Part shown: positions 25,445 to 34,402 of the stretch, in pieces
How the letters are laid out: every line of letters starts with the position of its first letter
Numbering within the stretch: position 1 is the first letter of the stretch
Position numbers and translations under genes: made by a program
Notes under the pieces: model-generated
Told to the model about the DNA's origin: nothing
Databases searched by the model: none
Seen by the model: only the letters and a program-made list of their open reading frames with translations
Source: Dokdonia sp. 4H-3-7-5
GTDB lineage: Bacteria; Bacteroidota; Bacteroidia; Flavobacteriales; Flavobacteriaceae
NCBI RefSeq assembly: GCF_000212355.1
Contig: NC_015496.1
Location: 2,574,001-2,638,000, forward strand
Direction: 5' to 3'
Length of the DNA: 64,000 bases

Positions 25445-28312
25445 TTATTGCTTGACGTTCTTAAGATCTACTTCATTTCCATCTTTGTCTAGCATTTTCA
25501 CTTCGTCAAAGCCCATTTTTTTAAACTGTGCAAATTGTGTTGCGGCGTCACCTACTACGAGGTAAGCCATCTTGTTTTCATCAAGATATTTATTTGCAAG
25601 CGCTTTGTGCTGCTCTAACGTCATATTACGTATTACGTCTTCCTCTTTCTCAATGTAATCTGTAGGAAGATCATATGCGCTACGCTCTTGTAACATTCCT
25701 AATAAAGCAAATTGCGTCTCAAAACGACGTGCATTAGATTTAATCAGCGCATTTTTTGTAAAAGCAAGATCCTCCTCAGAGATTCCTTCTTTGTACTTTT
25801 TAATTTCATCTCTAAAGATTTCAACAGATTCTCCAGTTGTGTTAGTACGTACACTAGAAGAAGCAGTAAATGTACCTGGAAGTTTAGATCCATTAAAGTA
25901 GGTACGGGCTCCATAAGTATATCCTTTTTCTTCACGTAAAATAAGGTTTACAGCTCCAGAGAAAGATCCTCCTAGTTTATAATTCATTACTTCGGCAGGG
26001 TAAAAGTCTTGGTCTGTACGAGCCATTCCTATGTATCCTATGTTAATCACAGATTGCTTTGCTTCTGGAATGTCTACAAATAATAAAGAAGATTTATCTC
26101 TTGTATTTGCTATTGGGTATGCTGGGATTGTAACTTCTTTTGCTTCCCATTTAGACTCAAGATCTGCAAGTGCTGCTAGCGCATCTTCTTTTTCAATTTT
26201 TCCTACGATATGGAAACGGCTCACAGAAGGTGAGAAGTTTGTTGCGTAGAAATCCTTTAGATCCTGCATCGTGATACTATTTACAGACTCCTCTGTACCA
26301 CTTGTAGGGTAAGAAAAGATGTGGTCTTCACCGTATAATACTTTGTTATATACATTACTTGCTACTGCATTAGGATTTGCAGCGCTACGCTTAATACCGT
26401 TAATAGTAGCGGTCTTGATACGTCCTAGTTCTTCCTCATCCCATCTAGGCTCAAATAAAATCTCCTCTATAAGGTCCATGGTAGCGGCAAAGTTACGAGT
26501 AAGCGTATTTCCTTGAATAGTAATCGCCTCACGAGATGTATACATATTGATACTTGCTCCTAGTAATTCTATCGCTTCTTCTAGCTGTTCTGGTGTTTTA
26601 TTTGCAGTACCCTCCATCATAATATCTGTCATAAGGTTTGCAACCCCATTTTTTTCCATACTATCAAGCAAGTGACCGCCTTCTATCACGAGGTTAAAGT
26701 TTACTGTAGGAATCTCATTTTGAGAAATACCATACACTTCAATACCATTAGATAGCTCTGCTTCCCATGAACTTGGAATTTTAAGCGCTGGTGCTTCTCC
26801 TACAGATGGAGGCGTAGCGCGATCAATTTTAGATGGTGTTTTTACTACTTCTGTAACTTCGTCTTCTACTACCTTAGTTACATTCTCTTTTATTTCTTCT
26901 TCAACAACGTCTGCTTTTACAGAGTTTTCTACAATAAGATTAAGTTGGCCTTTAGGTACAAAACTCGTTTGCACGTATGGCTTCCCTTTTACGTAAGTGT
27001 TATACACACGCATTACATCTTCCTTTGTAACTGCTTTGATATTCTCAATATCTTTTTCAATAAAATCTGGCTCACCAGCAAATACATTATAGCTTGCTAG
27101 TTGGAACGCTTTACCGTTAACACTGCTTATGCCGTTATAAAAACCAGTCTCAAGACCTGCTTTGATACGTTCTACATCTTTATCTGTAACGCCTTCTGCT
27201 TCAAATTTTGCAAGACCTTCGTCTATTGCCGCTTCAATCTGATCAAGATCTACACCGCTATTTGCAGTGATAATCACGTGAAATTCTCCTGCAATTTCTT
27301 GGCTATTGTTGTAAGCTGTTGTTCTTGAAGTAAGATCTTTTTCTTTTACGAGAATCTTATATAAAGGAGCTTTCTTTCCGCTAGCAAGAATTTCAGCTAA
27401 GAAATCTAATGCGTAGGCATCATCTGTATACTGCTGCACTGTTGGGTACACACGGTGTAATTGTGGTGCTTGTGCAAAGTTATCTTCGTGGTACAGTTTC
27501 TTTGTTTCGGCAATGGTTACTGGCTGTGGCTCAAGTGGAGCTACCTCTTGGCGCTTTTTAATCTCACCAAAGTACTTCTCAATAAGCGCCTTTGCATCTT
27601 CTGTTTTAAAATCTCCTGCAAGTACGAGTGTCGCATTGTTAGGACCATAAAACTTATCGTAAAATTCTTTTACGTCTGCTACCGTAGCGTTTTGAAGATC
27701 TTCTAGCTCACCAATAACTTGCCAGTTATATGGGTGACCTTCTGGATATATGTTTTTATCAAGTACCCATCCCGTGTGACCATAAGGATTGTTGTCTACA
27801 CGTTGTCTTTTTTCGTTTTGAACCACCTCTTGCTGGTTTTCAAAAGCAGATTCTGTTACCGTATTAATCAAGAATCCCATGCGGTCAGATTCCAACCATA
27901 ATACTGTTTCTAGTGCATTATTAGGCACTGTTTCATAATAGATAGTTCCATCTTTCCAGGTACCTCCATTTAATGTTCCTCCGGCATCTTGCACCGTTTT
28001 AAAGAACTGATCTTGTGGTACATTTTCAGATTCTTGAAAGAGCATATGCTCAAAAAGGTGTGCAAAACCAGTGCGTCCAGTCTTCTCACGGTTAGAACCT
28101 ACGGCATATTGTATAGCAAGTGATACAATAGGATCACTACTATCTTGATGCAAGATAACGTCTAGTCCGTTTTCAAGTTCGTATTTTTCATAGTCTATCG
28201 AGAGTTTTGCATCTGCTGCTTGTGCCTTGTCACCACTGGCATTGTCTTTACACGAGGTAACAACAAGGGCTCCTGCCATAAGGACAAACGCAGCTGTTTT
28301 TAAGTTTTTCAT
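25445..28312 (-). CDS. M16-family zinc metallopeptidase, lipoprotein
   Basis: A 955-residue two-copy M16 (insulinase/pitrilysin) peptidase. The lipoprotein signal ends at Cys21 (ALVVTSCKDN). The active half carries the inverted zinc motif HLFEH at 85-89 (HLFEHMLFQES) with a downstream glutamate in VVQNEKRQ. The C-terminal half repeats the fold without the zinc motif, as usual for the inactive partner. A low-complexity EVVEEEIKENV-type linker separates them. Likely role: degradation of peptides in the periplasm or at the surface. The frame is open 21 codons further upstream, but the ATG at 28312 starts the signal peptide. Confidence 0.92.
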   Translation of the reverse strand: MKNLKTAAFVLMAGALVVTSCKDNASGDKAQAADAKLSIDYEKYELENGLDVILHQDSSDPIVSLAIQYAVGSNREKTGRTGFAHLFEHMLFQESENVPQDQFFKTVQDAGGTLNGGTWKDGTIYYETVPNNALETVLWLESDRMGFLINTVTESAFENQQEVVQNEKRQRVDNNPYGHTGWVLDKNIYPEGHPYNWQVIGELEDLQNATVADVKEFYDKFYGPNNATLVLAGDFKTEDAKALIEKYFGEIKKRQEVAPLEPQPVTIAETKKLYHEDNFAQAPQLHRVYPTVQQYTDDAYALDFLAEILASGKKAPLYKILVKEKDLTSRTTAYNNSQEIAGEFHVIITANSGVDLDQIEAAIDEGLAKFEAEGVTDKDVERIKAGLETGFYNGISSVNGKAFQLASYNVFAGEPDFIEKDIENIKAVTKEDVMRVYNTYVKGKPYVQTSFVPKGQLNLIVENSVKADVVEEEIKENVTKVVEDEVTEVVKTPSKIDRATPPSVGEAPALKIPSSWEAELSNGIEVYGISQNEIPTVNFNLVIEGGHLLDSMEKNGVANLMTDIMMEGTANKTPEQLEEAIELLGASINMYTSREAITIQGNTLTRNFAATMDLIEEILFEPRWDEEELGRIKTATINGIKRSAANPNAVASNVYNKVLYGEDHIFSYPTSGTEESVNSITMQDLKDFYATNFSPSVSRFHIVGKIEKEDALAALADLESKWEAKEVTIPAYPIANTRDKSSLLFVDIPEAKQSVINIGYIGMARTDQDFYPAEVMNYKLGGSFSGAVNLILREEKGYTYGARTYFNGSKLPGTFTASSSVRTNTTGESVEIFRDEIKKYKEGISEEDLAFTKNALIKSNARRFETQFALLGMLQERSAYDLPTDYIEKEEDVIRNMTLEQHKALANKYLDENKMAYLVVGDAATQFAQFKKMGFDEVKMLDKDGNEVDLKNVKQ

Positions 28313-28542
28313 GATCTGTGTTTTTTGATTTTTTAAGATTCTGTAAGATAATCTGCAACTTGATACCCTTTTCATAAAATTATGTTAATGGCAGATAATG
28401 AGATTGTTAATAATATTTTCGTAGCGATATAGACTTCATTTAGTATCACAAATTCTCATTTTTTTTGAATTTTTAATCCTACAGCATTTATTTAAGTCAC
28501 GTCTCATGCTACGGTATTTTCTGTAAACGAACAGAAGAATAG

Positions 28543-28550
28543 TATTTTTG
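28543..28550 (+). promoter_or_regulatory. likely -7 element of the hydrolase gene
   Basis: TATTTTTG followed by C, 25 nt before the ATG at 28576. Confidence 0.55.
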
Positions 28551-28575
28551 CAGCGCATCCATCAAGGCAGCATTC

Positions 28576-29382
28576 ATGAAAAAGCTCAAAAAACCATTGA
28601 TTATACTATTTATTGTTGCAAACCTATATGCCATTCTCTGTGGAGGTTTATACTTCTTTCAAGACAATCTTATTTTTCATCCGCAGCAGTTGCCGCAGGA
28701 TTATGACTTTGATTTTGAACATCCGTCTGAGGAGGTTTGGCTTGATGCTCGAGATGGAGCACGCTTACACGGACTTAACTTTCAAGTAGACGATGCAAAA
28801 GGAACCATTTTATACTTTCACGGTAACGCTTCAAGTCTTGCTCGCTGGGGAGAGATTGTACAGTTTTTTGTCAAAAAACAATATAATGTTGTGGTAATGG
28901 ATTATCGTCAGTATGGAAAGAGTGGAGGAGCACTTACTGAGCAAAATTTATATGATGATAGTTTGCTGTGGTACGCTTTCGCGAAAGCGCAATATCCCAC
29001 AACTCCAATAATAAGCTACGGTAGAAGTCTTGGGACAACATTTGCGACTTATGTGGCTTCTAAAGAAAATGTGAGCCAACTCGTATTAGAAACTCCTTTT
29101 TATAGTATTGAAAATGAGGCAAGCTCAAGATTTTCTATTCTTCCAGTCAAGAAATTACTCAAATATGAATTCCCTACCTATCGATTTATAAATGATGTAG
29201 CATCTCCTATAACAGTGCTTCACGGCACAGAAGATGATGTGGTGGCATACGATCACGGAAAGCGCTTATTTGACAGCATTGAGCAGGAAGAAAAGATGCT
29301 AATTACGATTCCAGAGGGCGGACATAATAACCTCATTGAGTTTTCTGCTTATGAGGAAGCTATAGATAAGGTGCTTAATTAA
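28576..29382 (+). CDS. membrane-anchored alpha/beta hydrolase
   Basis: A 268-residue serine hydrolase. The N-terminal hydrophobic anchor is at about 7-28. The fold has an oxyanion segment LYFHGNASSLARWG and nucleophile elbow GRSLG at about 153-157 (SYGRSLGTTF). The later acid (HGTEDDVV) and histidine (GGHNNLIEF) complete the triad. It resembles the ABHD13/17-like (BEM46) group. The substrate is unknown. A perfect palindrome copy at 28974-28989 encodes AFAKA (LWYAFAKAQYP). The gene ends exactly where the convergent minus-strand hydrolase ends, with no terminator between them. Confidence 0.88.
   Translation: MKKLKKPLIILFIVANLYAILCGGLYFFQDNLIFHPQQLPQDYDFDFEHPSEEVWLDARDGARLHGLNFQVDDAKGTILYFHGNASSLARWGEIVQFFVKKQYNVVVMDYRQYGKSGGALTEQNLYDDSLLWYAFAKAQYPTTPIISYGRSLGTTFATYVASKENVSQLVLETPFYSIENEASSRFSILPVKKLLKYEFPTYRFINDVASPITVLHGTEDDVVAYDHGKRLFDSIEQEEKMLITIPEGGHNNLIEFSAYEEAIDKVLN
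28974..28989. repeat. perfect palindrome copy inside the hydrolase gene
   Basis: CGCTTTCGCGAAAGCG, read as AFAKA. Confidence 0.95.
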
Positions 29383-30750
29383 TTATCGTATTGTTTCTTC
29401 CTTAATCCACTTTGCAATGAGAGCTAGTGCTCTTGGAGCCATGGTTTGCTCTATTTCTGAGTATTCTGTTAACGCGCCAGTGGTGCTTTCTTGAAAGAGA
29501 TGATTAAGCCCTTCAAAGGCTACCGTTCTTGTACGCTCATTATTACTAGATGTAAAAGCTTCTTTTATAGCTTCTAGATTCTCTTCATAAGGAACTTGAA
29601 AATCCTTTTTGCCATTCATTGCGAGAATTGGAGTCTTAATTTTATTGAGATACGTACTAGGTCTTGTTCTCAGTAGGCTTATAATTTCGGGAGTGGTGAT
29701 TTGATTTGTGATGGATGCTACTTGCTGTGCAGATACAATAGGGCCAAGTTTGTTGAGTAGAGCTGCATTTACTTCGTTTTTCAAATCTTTATGATTTTCT
29801 GGAGCATTTACAATAATCTCATAAGCAAGTCCCACGATTTCTAGTCCTTGTTGTATTTGAGCTTCTGGCACATTAAGTAACCGTTCTAGCGCTGCTTTTT
29901 GTGAGAGCATGAGTTGGTCACCATCTATTCCAGGTCCTGCTAGCATGACTGTAAAATCTACATCATCATTTGTTGCCGCAATTTGCGGAGCGATAATCCC
30001 TCCGATGCTATGACCTATAAAACCAAATTTAGACTCCTTGAGATAAGAACGTTTTTTAAGATACTCAAGTGCAGCCGTTGCATCTCTCGTAAACTCGGTG
30101 ATACCTGCAGTTTTAAAAGCTCCTGTAGATGCACCCACGCCACGCTCGTCGTATCTAAAAACCGCAATACCTTGGCTTGTAAGGTAATCTGCAAGGACGT
30201 AGTATAACTGGTGGCCAAACATATCTCCATCTCTATTCTGCGGGCCGCTACCACTTATGATAATGGCTACGGGAGGATTCTTTATATAATTAGGAAGTGT
30301 GAGTGTACCGCTAAGTTCGATATCGTCCTCCTTATTTTTAAAAACGAGATCTTTTGTGGTGTAGTTAAAGGGCGCCTTCGGTTGTTGTGGTCTGTTTAGT
30401 GTAATCACACCACGCTCGAGGTTGAGTGCTACGGGAACGTTATTTTGGATAATATTACCCGTAAAGCTATCATTCTCAAAAGCACCTTTGTAAATGATAT
30501 TGAAATCTGGAAAAGTCGCGACGAGTGTGTCATTTGTAAACGTAGTAGTTGCTGCTTTTCCCGCCATAAGTCCTTGGCTTGGGATATCCATTGTGGTGGC
30601 AAGAGCGCTATTTTCTTCTTGAATGTGAAAAGCAAAGTCCAGCTTTTTTCCTTGAAAGTTTACGCTGCCTGTCCAGTCTCCTGTAATTTCTTGTGAGTAG
30701 GAGGTAAGCGCGATTAAAAAACCTAGGATGAGTGTGAATAAAGCTTTCAT
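29383..30750 (-). CDS. secreted alpha/beta hydrolase (S9-like)
   Basis: A 455-residue exported protein with signal peptide MKALFTLILGFLIALTSYSQ. An N-terminal beta domain (about 22-115) precedes the hydrolase fold, with the segment VAIIISGSGPQNRDGD and nucleophile elbow GHSIGG (FGFIGHSIGGIIAPQIA). Later come KTPILAMNGKKDFQVPYEEN and GLNHLF for the acid and histidine. Family members are esterases or peptidases; the substrate is unknown. It is convergent with, and immediately abuts, the other hydrolase gene. Confidence 0.88.
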   Translation of the reverse strand: MKALFTLILGFLIALTSYSQEITGDWTGSVNFQGKKLDFAFHIQEENSALATTMDIPSQGLMAGKAATTTFTNDTLVATFPDFNIIYKGAFENDSFTGNIIQNNVPVALNLERGVITLNRPQQPKAPFNYTTKDLVFKNKEDDIELSGTLTLPNYIKNPPVAIIISGSGPQNRDGDMFGHQLYYVLADYLTSQGIAVFRYDERGVGASTGAFKTAGITEFTRDATAALEYLKKRSYLKESKFGFIGHSIGGIIAPQIAATNDDVDFTVMLAGPGIDGDQLMLSQKAALERLLNVPEAQIQQGLEIVGLAYEIIVNAPENHKDLKNEVNAALLNKLGPIVSAQQVASITNQITTPEIISLLRTRPSTYLNKIKTPILAMNGKKDFQVPYEENLEAIKEAFTSSNNERTRTVAFEGLNHLFQESTTGALTEYSEIEQTMAPRALALIAKWIKEETIR

Positions 30751-30840
30751 AATGTACTAGTAAAGAATATATAGAATACTAAGATACTTGTAAATGTATG
30801 GATTGAGGGTAAAGTCTTCAAATTTTGGCGAAAGCCTAAC

Positions 30841-30870
30841 AAAAAGAAACCCGAGGCTTGCGCTCTCGGG
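30841..30870 (-). terminator. terminator of the 170-residue exported protein gene
   Basis: Stem CCCGAG/CTCGGG with a 9-nt loop and an A-rich run on its left, which reads as a T-run on the minus strand. Confidence 0.7.
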
Positions 30871-30919
30871 AATCTAACCAACCAAAGTTGTCTATGGCTG
30901 TTGTATCATGCGTTACTTC

Positions 30920-31432
30920 TTAAAATTTAGTAGAAGTTGGCGATTTTTTAATTTTATATGTTACTGTCGTTACAGAGTCATCATCATTGTTATACTCCTC
31001 AGAGACCATATTACCATCCTCATCAAAGTAGCTTACAGAAATCCCGTTTGCTGTTTTAAGTAAGTACACGTCACCTTTTGCAAGTTGGCGCATAGTCCCA
31101 TATTCAGAAGTATTATTATCACGAGTTCTCATAATAGTATATCCATCTTCAGATTCTTTAAGGTCGAATTCAGAATCATTATAAGTATACGTCACCTCGC
31201 GTTTTACAATCGTATTTCCTCGTTGTAACGTTTGGTTTAATTGTCCTTCCTCTGCAGGATCAAGTTGTGTAGGCGTTACTGTAGATACTTTTTCTGTTTT
31301 ATAAACAGTCTCGTTACCTAGTGAAGATTTTACCGTCGTTCTTGTCGTTGTTGTTTCTTCTATCGTTTCTTGTGCTTGTGCTGCGGTGATTGTAAAAAGT
31401 GCTGCACATACTGTATATATTAACTTCTTCAT
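30920..31432 (-). CDS. exported protein of unknown function
   Basis: A 170-residue protein with signal peptide MKKLIYTVCAALFTITAAQA. The mature part is rich in Thr, Glu and Asp (QETIEETTTTRTTVKSSLGN) and looks beta-stranded (GDVYLLKTANGISVSYFDED). The frame is open 13 codons upstream, but the ATG at 31432 opens the signal peptide and a -7 element lies just before it. No family is recognised. Confidence 0.75.
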   Translation of the reverse strand: MKKLIYTVCAALFTITAAQAQETIEETTTTRTTVKSSLGNETVYKTEKVSTVTPTQLDPAEEGQLNQTLQRGNTIVKREVTYTYNDSEFDLKESEDGYTIMRTRDNNTSEYGTMRQLAKGDVYLLKTANGISVSYFDEDGNMVSEEYNNDDDSVTTVTYKIKKSPTSTKF

Positions 31433-31454
31433 GTTGTTTTGTTTTGGTTCTATA

Positions 31455-31462
31455 CAAAAGTA
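31455..31462 (-). promoter_or_regulatory. likely -7 element for the exported protein gene
   Basis: Reads TACTTTTG on the minus strand, 23 nt before ATG 31432. Confidence 0.55.
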
Positions 31463-31619
31463 CTTATGCAATCCGTCTATGATGCTTAAGGCTATGGTAA
31501 TGCTTTGCTAAGTCTTTGCCAAAGTTTAAGTAGCAACCTCCTCTTTCTCTTAAAATATCACAACTTTCGGATGTTTATATAAGCTTGGTCTGGCAGTCGG
31601 TAGATCTATAAATAAGAAT

Positions 31620-31627
31620 TATCTTTG
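31620..31627 (+). promoter_or_regulatory. -7 element of the ychF promoter
   Basis: TATCTTTG followed by C. The leader to the ATG at 31699 is about 65 nt and contains a perfect palindrome copy. Confidence 0.6.
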
Positions 31628-31660
31628 CATCCTGAAAAAAGAGTGGAAAGGTATTTTTTC

Positions 31661-31676
31661 CGCTTTCGCGAAAGCG
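31661..31676. repeat. perfect palindrome copy in the ychF leader
   Basis: CGCTTTCGCGAAAGCG lies between the ychF promoter and the start codon; in RNA it would form an 8-bp hairpin with almost no loop. Confidence 0.95.
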
Positions 31677-31698
31677 TACTATTAATACACATTATTTT

Positions 31699-32793
31699 AT
31701 GAAAGCTGGAATCGTAGGATTACCTAACGTAGGGAAGTCAACCCTTTTTAACTGTCTGTCTAATGCCAAAGCGCAAAGTGCAAACTACCCGTTTTGTACT
31801 ATAGAACCTAACGTAGGTGTGGTAAATGTACCAGATGAACGTCTGTCAAAACTTGAAGAGCTTGTAAAGCCTGAGCGTGTAGTCCCTGCTACGGTAGAGA
31901 TTGTAGATATCGCAGGTCTTGTAAAAGGAGCAAGTAAAGGAGAAGGACTAGGAAACCAATTTTTAGGTAACATACGTGAGACAGATGCCATTATACACGT
32001 ACTACGTTGTTTTGACAATGATAACATTGTACACGTAGATGGAAGCGTAAATCCTATAAGAGATAAGGAAACGATAGATATCGAGCTGCAACTTAAAGAT
32101 CTTGAGACTACAGATAAGAAGCTTGAAAAAGTAAAAAGAGCATCGCGCACAGGTAATAAAGAAGCGCAAGCAGAAGAGGCAGTGCTTTTAAAAATAAAAG
32201 CAGGACTAGAAGCAGGTGTGTCTGTACGAGCAATTGAGATTGATGATGATGCGAGAGACGAATTTGTAAAACCATTACAATTTATAACAGACAAGCCAGT
32301 GATGTACGTATGTAACGTAGATGAAGGCGCTGCGGTAAACGGGAATGAGTATGTAACAAAGGTACGTGAGGCTGTAAAAGAAGAAAATGCAGAGGTAGTG
32401 GTACTTGCGGTAGGTACAGAAGCAGATATTACAGAGCTAGATGATTATGAGGAGCGCCAGATGTTTCTTGCAGATATAGGTCTCGAAGAGCCAGGAAGCG
32501 CTGTTTTAATACGCGGAGCTTACAAGTTATTGAACCAGCAAACATACTTTACTGCAGGAGTAAAAGAAGTACGTGCATGGACGGTAAACATAGGAGCAAC
32601 TGGGCCACAGGCTGCAGGAGTAATCCACACAGACTTTGAGAAAGGCTTTATACGTGCAGAGGTAATTCAATATGAAGATTTTGTGACCTATGGGAGCGAG
32701 TCAAAAGTACGCGAGGCTGGAAAGCTAGCAGTACAAGGAAAAGAATACATTGTTAAGGATGGAGATGTTATGCATTTCTTATTTAACGTATAA
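31699..32793 (+). CDS. ychF: YchF/OLA1 family P-loop ATPase
   Basis: A 364-residue member of the Obg-related TRAFAC class that uses ATP rather than GTP. The G1 loop is [12 protein letters not shown] (6-17), G3 is [15 protein letters not shown] coiled-coil region follows, and a C-terminal TGS-like domain is at about 280-364 ([20 protein letters not shown]). It binds ribosomes and affects oxidative stress responses in other bacteria. Length and motifs are normal. It is monocistronic with a strong terminator. Confidence 0.96.
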   Translation: MKAGIVGLPNVGKSTLFNCLSNAKAQSANYPFCTIEPNVGVVNVPDERLSKLEELVKPERVVPATVEIVDIAGLVKGASKGEGLGNQFLGNIRETDAIIHVLRCFDNDNIVHVDGSVNPIRDKETIDIELQLKDLETTDKKLEKVKRASRTGNKEAQAEEAVLLKIKAGLEAGVSVRAIEIDDDARDEFVKPLQFITDKPVMYVCNVDEGAAVNGNEYVTKVREAVKEENAEVVVLAVGTEADITELDDYEERQMFLADIGLEEPGSAVLIRGAYKLLNQQTYFTAGVKEVRAWTVNIGATGPQAAGVIHTDFEKGFIRAEVIQYEDFVTYGSESKVREAGKLAVQGKEYIVKDGDVMHFLFNV

Positions 32794-32810
32794 GTACAAG
32801 CATCATTAAG

Positions 32811-32847
32811 AAAAAAGCCTCACTGTGAAAACAGTGAGGCTTTTTTT
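32811..32847. terminator. bidirectional terminator between ychF and the BLUF gene
   Basis: A 16-bp perfect stem AAAAAAGCCTCACTGT/ACAGTGAGGCTTTTTT with loop GAAA. Confidence 0.95.
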
Positions 32848-32870
32848 ATGATGATTGGTTAATGTACTTA

Positions 32871-33284
32871 TTAGTCTAGAATTACAAAAGATCGTAAAAG
32901 TCTAGATAGCTTATCTGAGGTAGTAGATTGTATGGAATGAAGCTTTAGGTAGGCTTTAACCTCATCTAGTTGCTCTCTATTTTCAATAGTTTGAAAACGC
33001 GAGTTATATTCTTCAAAAAGTGATTTAGGACTTTCTTTATTAATGACTTCAAACACGTTGCTGTGACGTGTATCAGGTTTGATTTTAGTATTGTACAAGT
33101 TAGTAAGATACGCTTCGTCACCTTCTAGTACTTGAAAGAAATTACCAAAAGAGTGTAAAAGTATGCCGCGCACACCACGCTCATTATTACGTTTATTAGT
33201 ATGATCAAAAATCTCGTGAATTTCTTCTTCAGATAGATCCTCAGCGGCTTTACTAAAATAACAGATGGTGTACACAGATTTCAT
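32871..33284 (-). CDS. single-domain BLUF blue-light photoreceptor
   Basis: A 137-residue protein made of one BLUF (FAD-binding blue-light) domain and a short helical tail. The residues of the light-driven hydrogen-bond switch are present with family spacing: Tyr9 (ICYFSKA), Asn33 (KRNNERGVRG) and Gln51 (FFQVLEG). Their distances, 24 and 18, equal those of Tyr21, Asn45 and Gln63 of AppA. No output domain is fused, so it must act through a partner protein. The partner is not encoded next to it. The gene has its own TATATTTG element. Confidence 0.92.
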   Translation of the reverse strand: MKSVYTICYFSKAAEDLSEEEIHEIFDHTNKRNNERGVRGILLHSFGNFFQVLEGDEAYLTNLYNTKIKPDTRHSNVFEVINKESPKSLFEEYNSRFQTIENREQLDEVKAYLKLHSIQSTTSDKLSRLLRSFVILD

Positions 33285-33301
33285 AACTAGGGATGTTGCG
33301 G

Positions 33302-33309
33302 CAAATATA
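33302..33309 (-). promoter_or_regulatory. likely -7 element of the BLUF gene
   Basis: Reads TATATTTG on the minus strand, 17 nt before the ATG. Confidence 0.6.
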
Positions 33310-33384
33310 AAAAGATTATGATAAATGTTTAACTCTTTTTAAAACTAGAGGGACGTTATTGGAAATTGGATGAACAGAATTGCG

Positions 33385-33960
33385 CGGTGGACGTTTGTTG
33401 TTTGCTTACTGTTGTTTTCTCACTGTTGTGTGCTTACTGTTGTGGGACATCTCTCTAAATCTCTCTTCGAAGAGAGACCTCATTTTTTTCCCCTAGCGGG
33501 GAAGTGGTGGGGTGGTTTTCTTCCCCTTGCGGGGAAGGGTTTTTTGTTGTTGTTGCTTACTGTTGTTTTCTCACTGTTGTTTTCTAACTGTTGTGTGCTC
33601 ACTCTTGTGAAACATCTCTCTAAATCTCTCTTCGAAGAGAGACTTCATTTTCTTCCCCTTGCGGGGAAGTGGCGGGTGGTTTTCTTCCCTTGGCAGGGAA
33701 GGTTTTTTTGTTTTTGTTTTCTCACTGTTGTGTGCTTACTGTTGTGAGACATCTCTCTAAATCTCTCTTCAAAGAGAGACTTCATTTTTCTTCCCCTTGC
33801 GGGGAAGTGGTGGTTGGTTTTCTTCCCTTGGCAGGGAAGGTTTTCTTGTTGTTGCTCACTGTTGTTTTCTCACTGTTGTGAAACATCTCTCTAAATCTCT
33901 CTTCGAAGAGAGACTTTTTTGCTCCTTCCCTTTGAAGGGAAGGTTGGGTTAGGATGTTAG
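33385..33960. repeat. nested repeat block, four composite units
   Basis: Four copies of a composite unit begin near 33447, 33612, 33749 and 33883 (periods 165, 137 and 134 bp). Each has ACATCTCTCTAA followed by the palindrome-like TCTCTCTTCGAAGAGAGA. Hairpins of the form TTCCCCTTGCGGGGAA follow the first three and CTTCCCTTTGAAGGGAAG follows the last. Between them are runs of a 14-bp tandem repeat (CTGTTGTTTTCTCA and variants). Frames open across the block are repeat artefacts. The rest of the gene-free stretch 33285-34122 holds only the BLUF and tRNA promoters. Confidence 0.88.
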
Positions 33961-34055
33961 GTGTTGAGGGAAGGTTGTTTTAAATTTTTTAATATTAAAA
34001 GTGCTAGGGTAGTGGGAGTTATGTGGTGGATTAAAAAAAACTACAAAAAAGTGTT

Positions 34056-34084
34056 GTTGTAAAGGAAAAAGCACTGTATATTTG
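34056..34084 (+). promoter_or_regulatory. promoter of tRNA-Ser
   Basis: TTG at 34056-34058 (-33), an 18-bp spacer and TATATTTG at 34077-34084 (-7), followed by C. It lies 38 bp before the mature tRNA. Confidence 0.75.
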
Positions 34085-34122
34085 CACCCGCAATCAAGCA
34101 GATAGCTTGATGAGGCACTCTA

Positions 34123-34207
34123 GGAGAATTGGCAGAGTGGTCGAATGCGGCAGTCTTGAAAACTGTTGAGGGTCACACCTCCGGGGGTTCGAATCCCTCA
34201 TTCTCCG
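34123..34207 (+). tRNA. tRNA-Ser(UGA)
   Basis: An 85-nt class II tRNA. Acceptor stem GGAGAAT/ATTCTCC, anticodon loop CTTGAAA with anticodon TGA, a long variable arm (GAGGGTCACACCTC), and T-loop GGTTCGAATCC. The discriminator is G and CCA is not encoded. A promoter and terminator flank it closely. It marks the left side of the accessory region with the toxin-like pair and the type I restriction system. Confidence 0.97.
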
Positions 34208-34213
34208 CAAAAG

Positions 34214-34240
34214 AAACCCGCAACCTTGTTGCGGGTTTTT
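34214..34240 (+). terminator. terminator of tRNA-Ser
   Basis: Stem AAACCCGCAA/TTGCGGGTTT with a short loop, then TTTTT. Confidence 0.92.
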
Positions 34241-34283
34241 TGTTTTATAACCATACGTCAAGCTCCGCTTGTAAGTAGGGGTA

Positions 34284-34322
34284 GAAAACAAAAAACCTAA
34301 CGAGCTGTGCTCGTTAATGGTT
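34284..34322 (-). terminator. terminator of the nucleotidyltransferase operon
   Basis: Hairpin TAACGAG/CTCGTTA with loop CTGTG, and an A-rich run on its left that gives a T-run on the minus strand, about 80 bp after the operon. Confidence 0.65.
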
Positions 34323-34402
34323 TCACGCTTGCCCAGGATTCCCCCTTGGGATCACCGCAGGTAATCCTTTTTTATCTAATTATTTAGCTGGTGCAATGAT
34401 AT

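Noticed and set aside
33370-33881. Open frames of about 70-125 codons on the plus strand
   Set aside because: They are made only of the repeat block (recurring LLFSHCCVLTVV and LPLAGK peptides) and have no start context or family.
34094-34291. Minus-strand frame of 65 codons
   Set aside because: It is antisense to tRNA-Ser; the RMRDSNPR-type peptide is a familiar artefact of tRNA-Ser.
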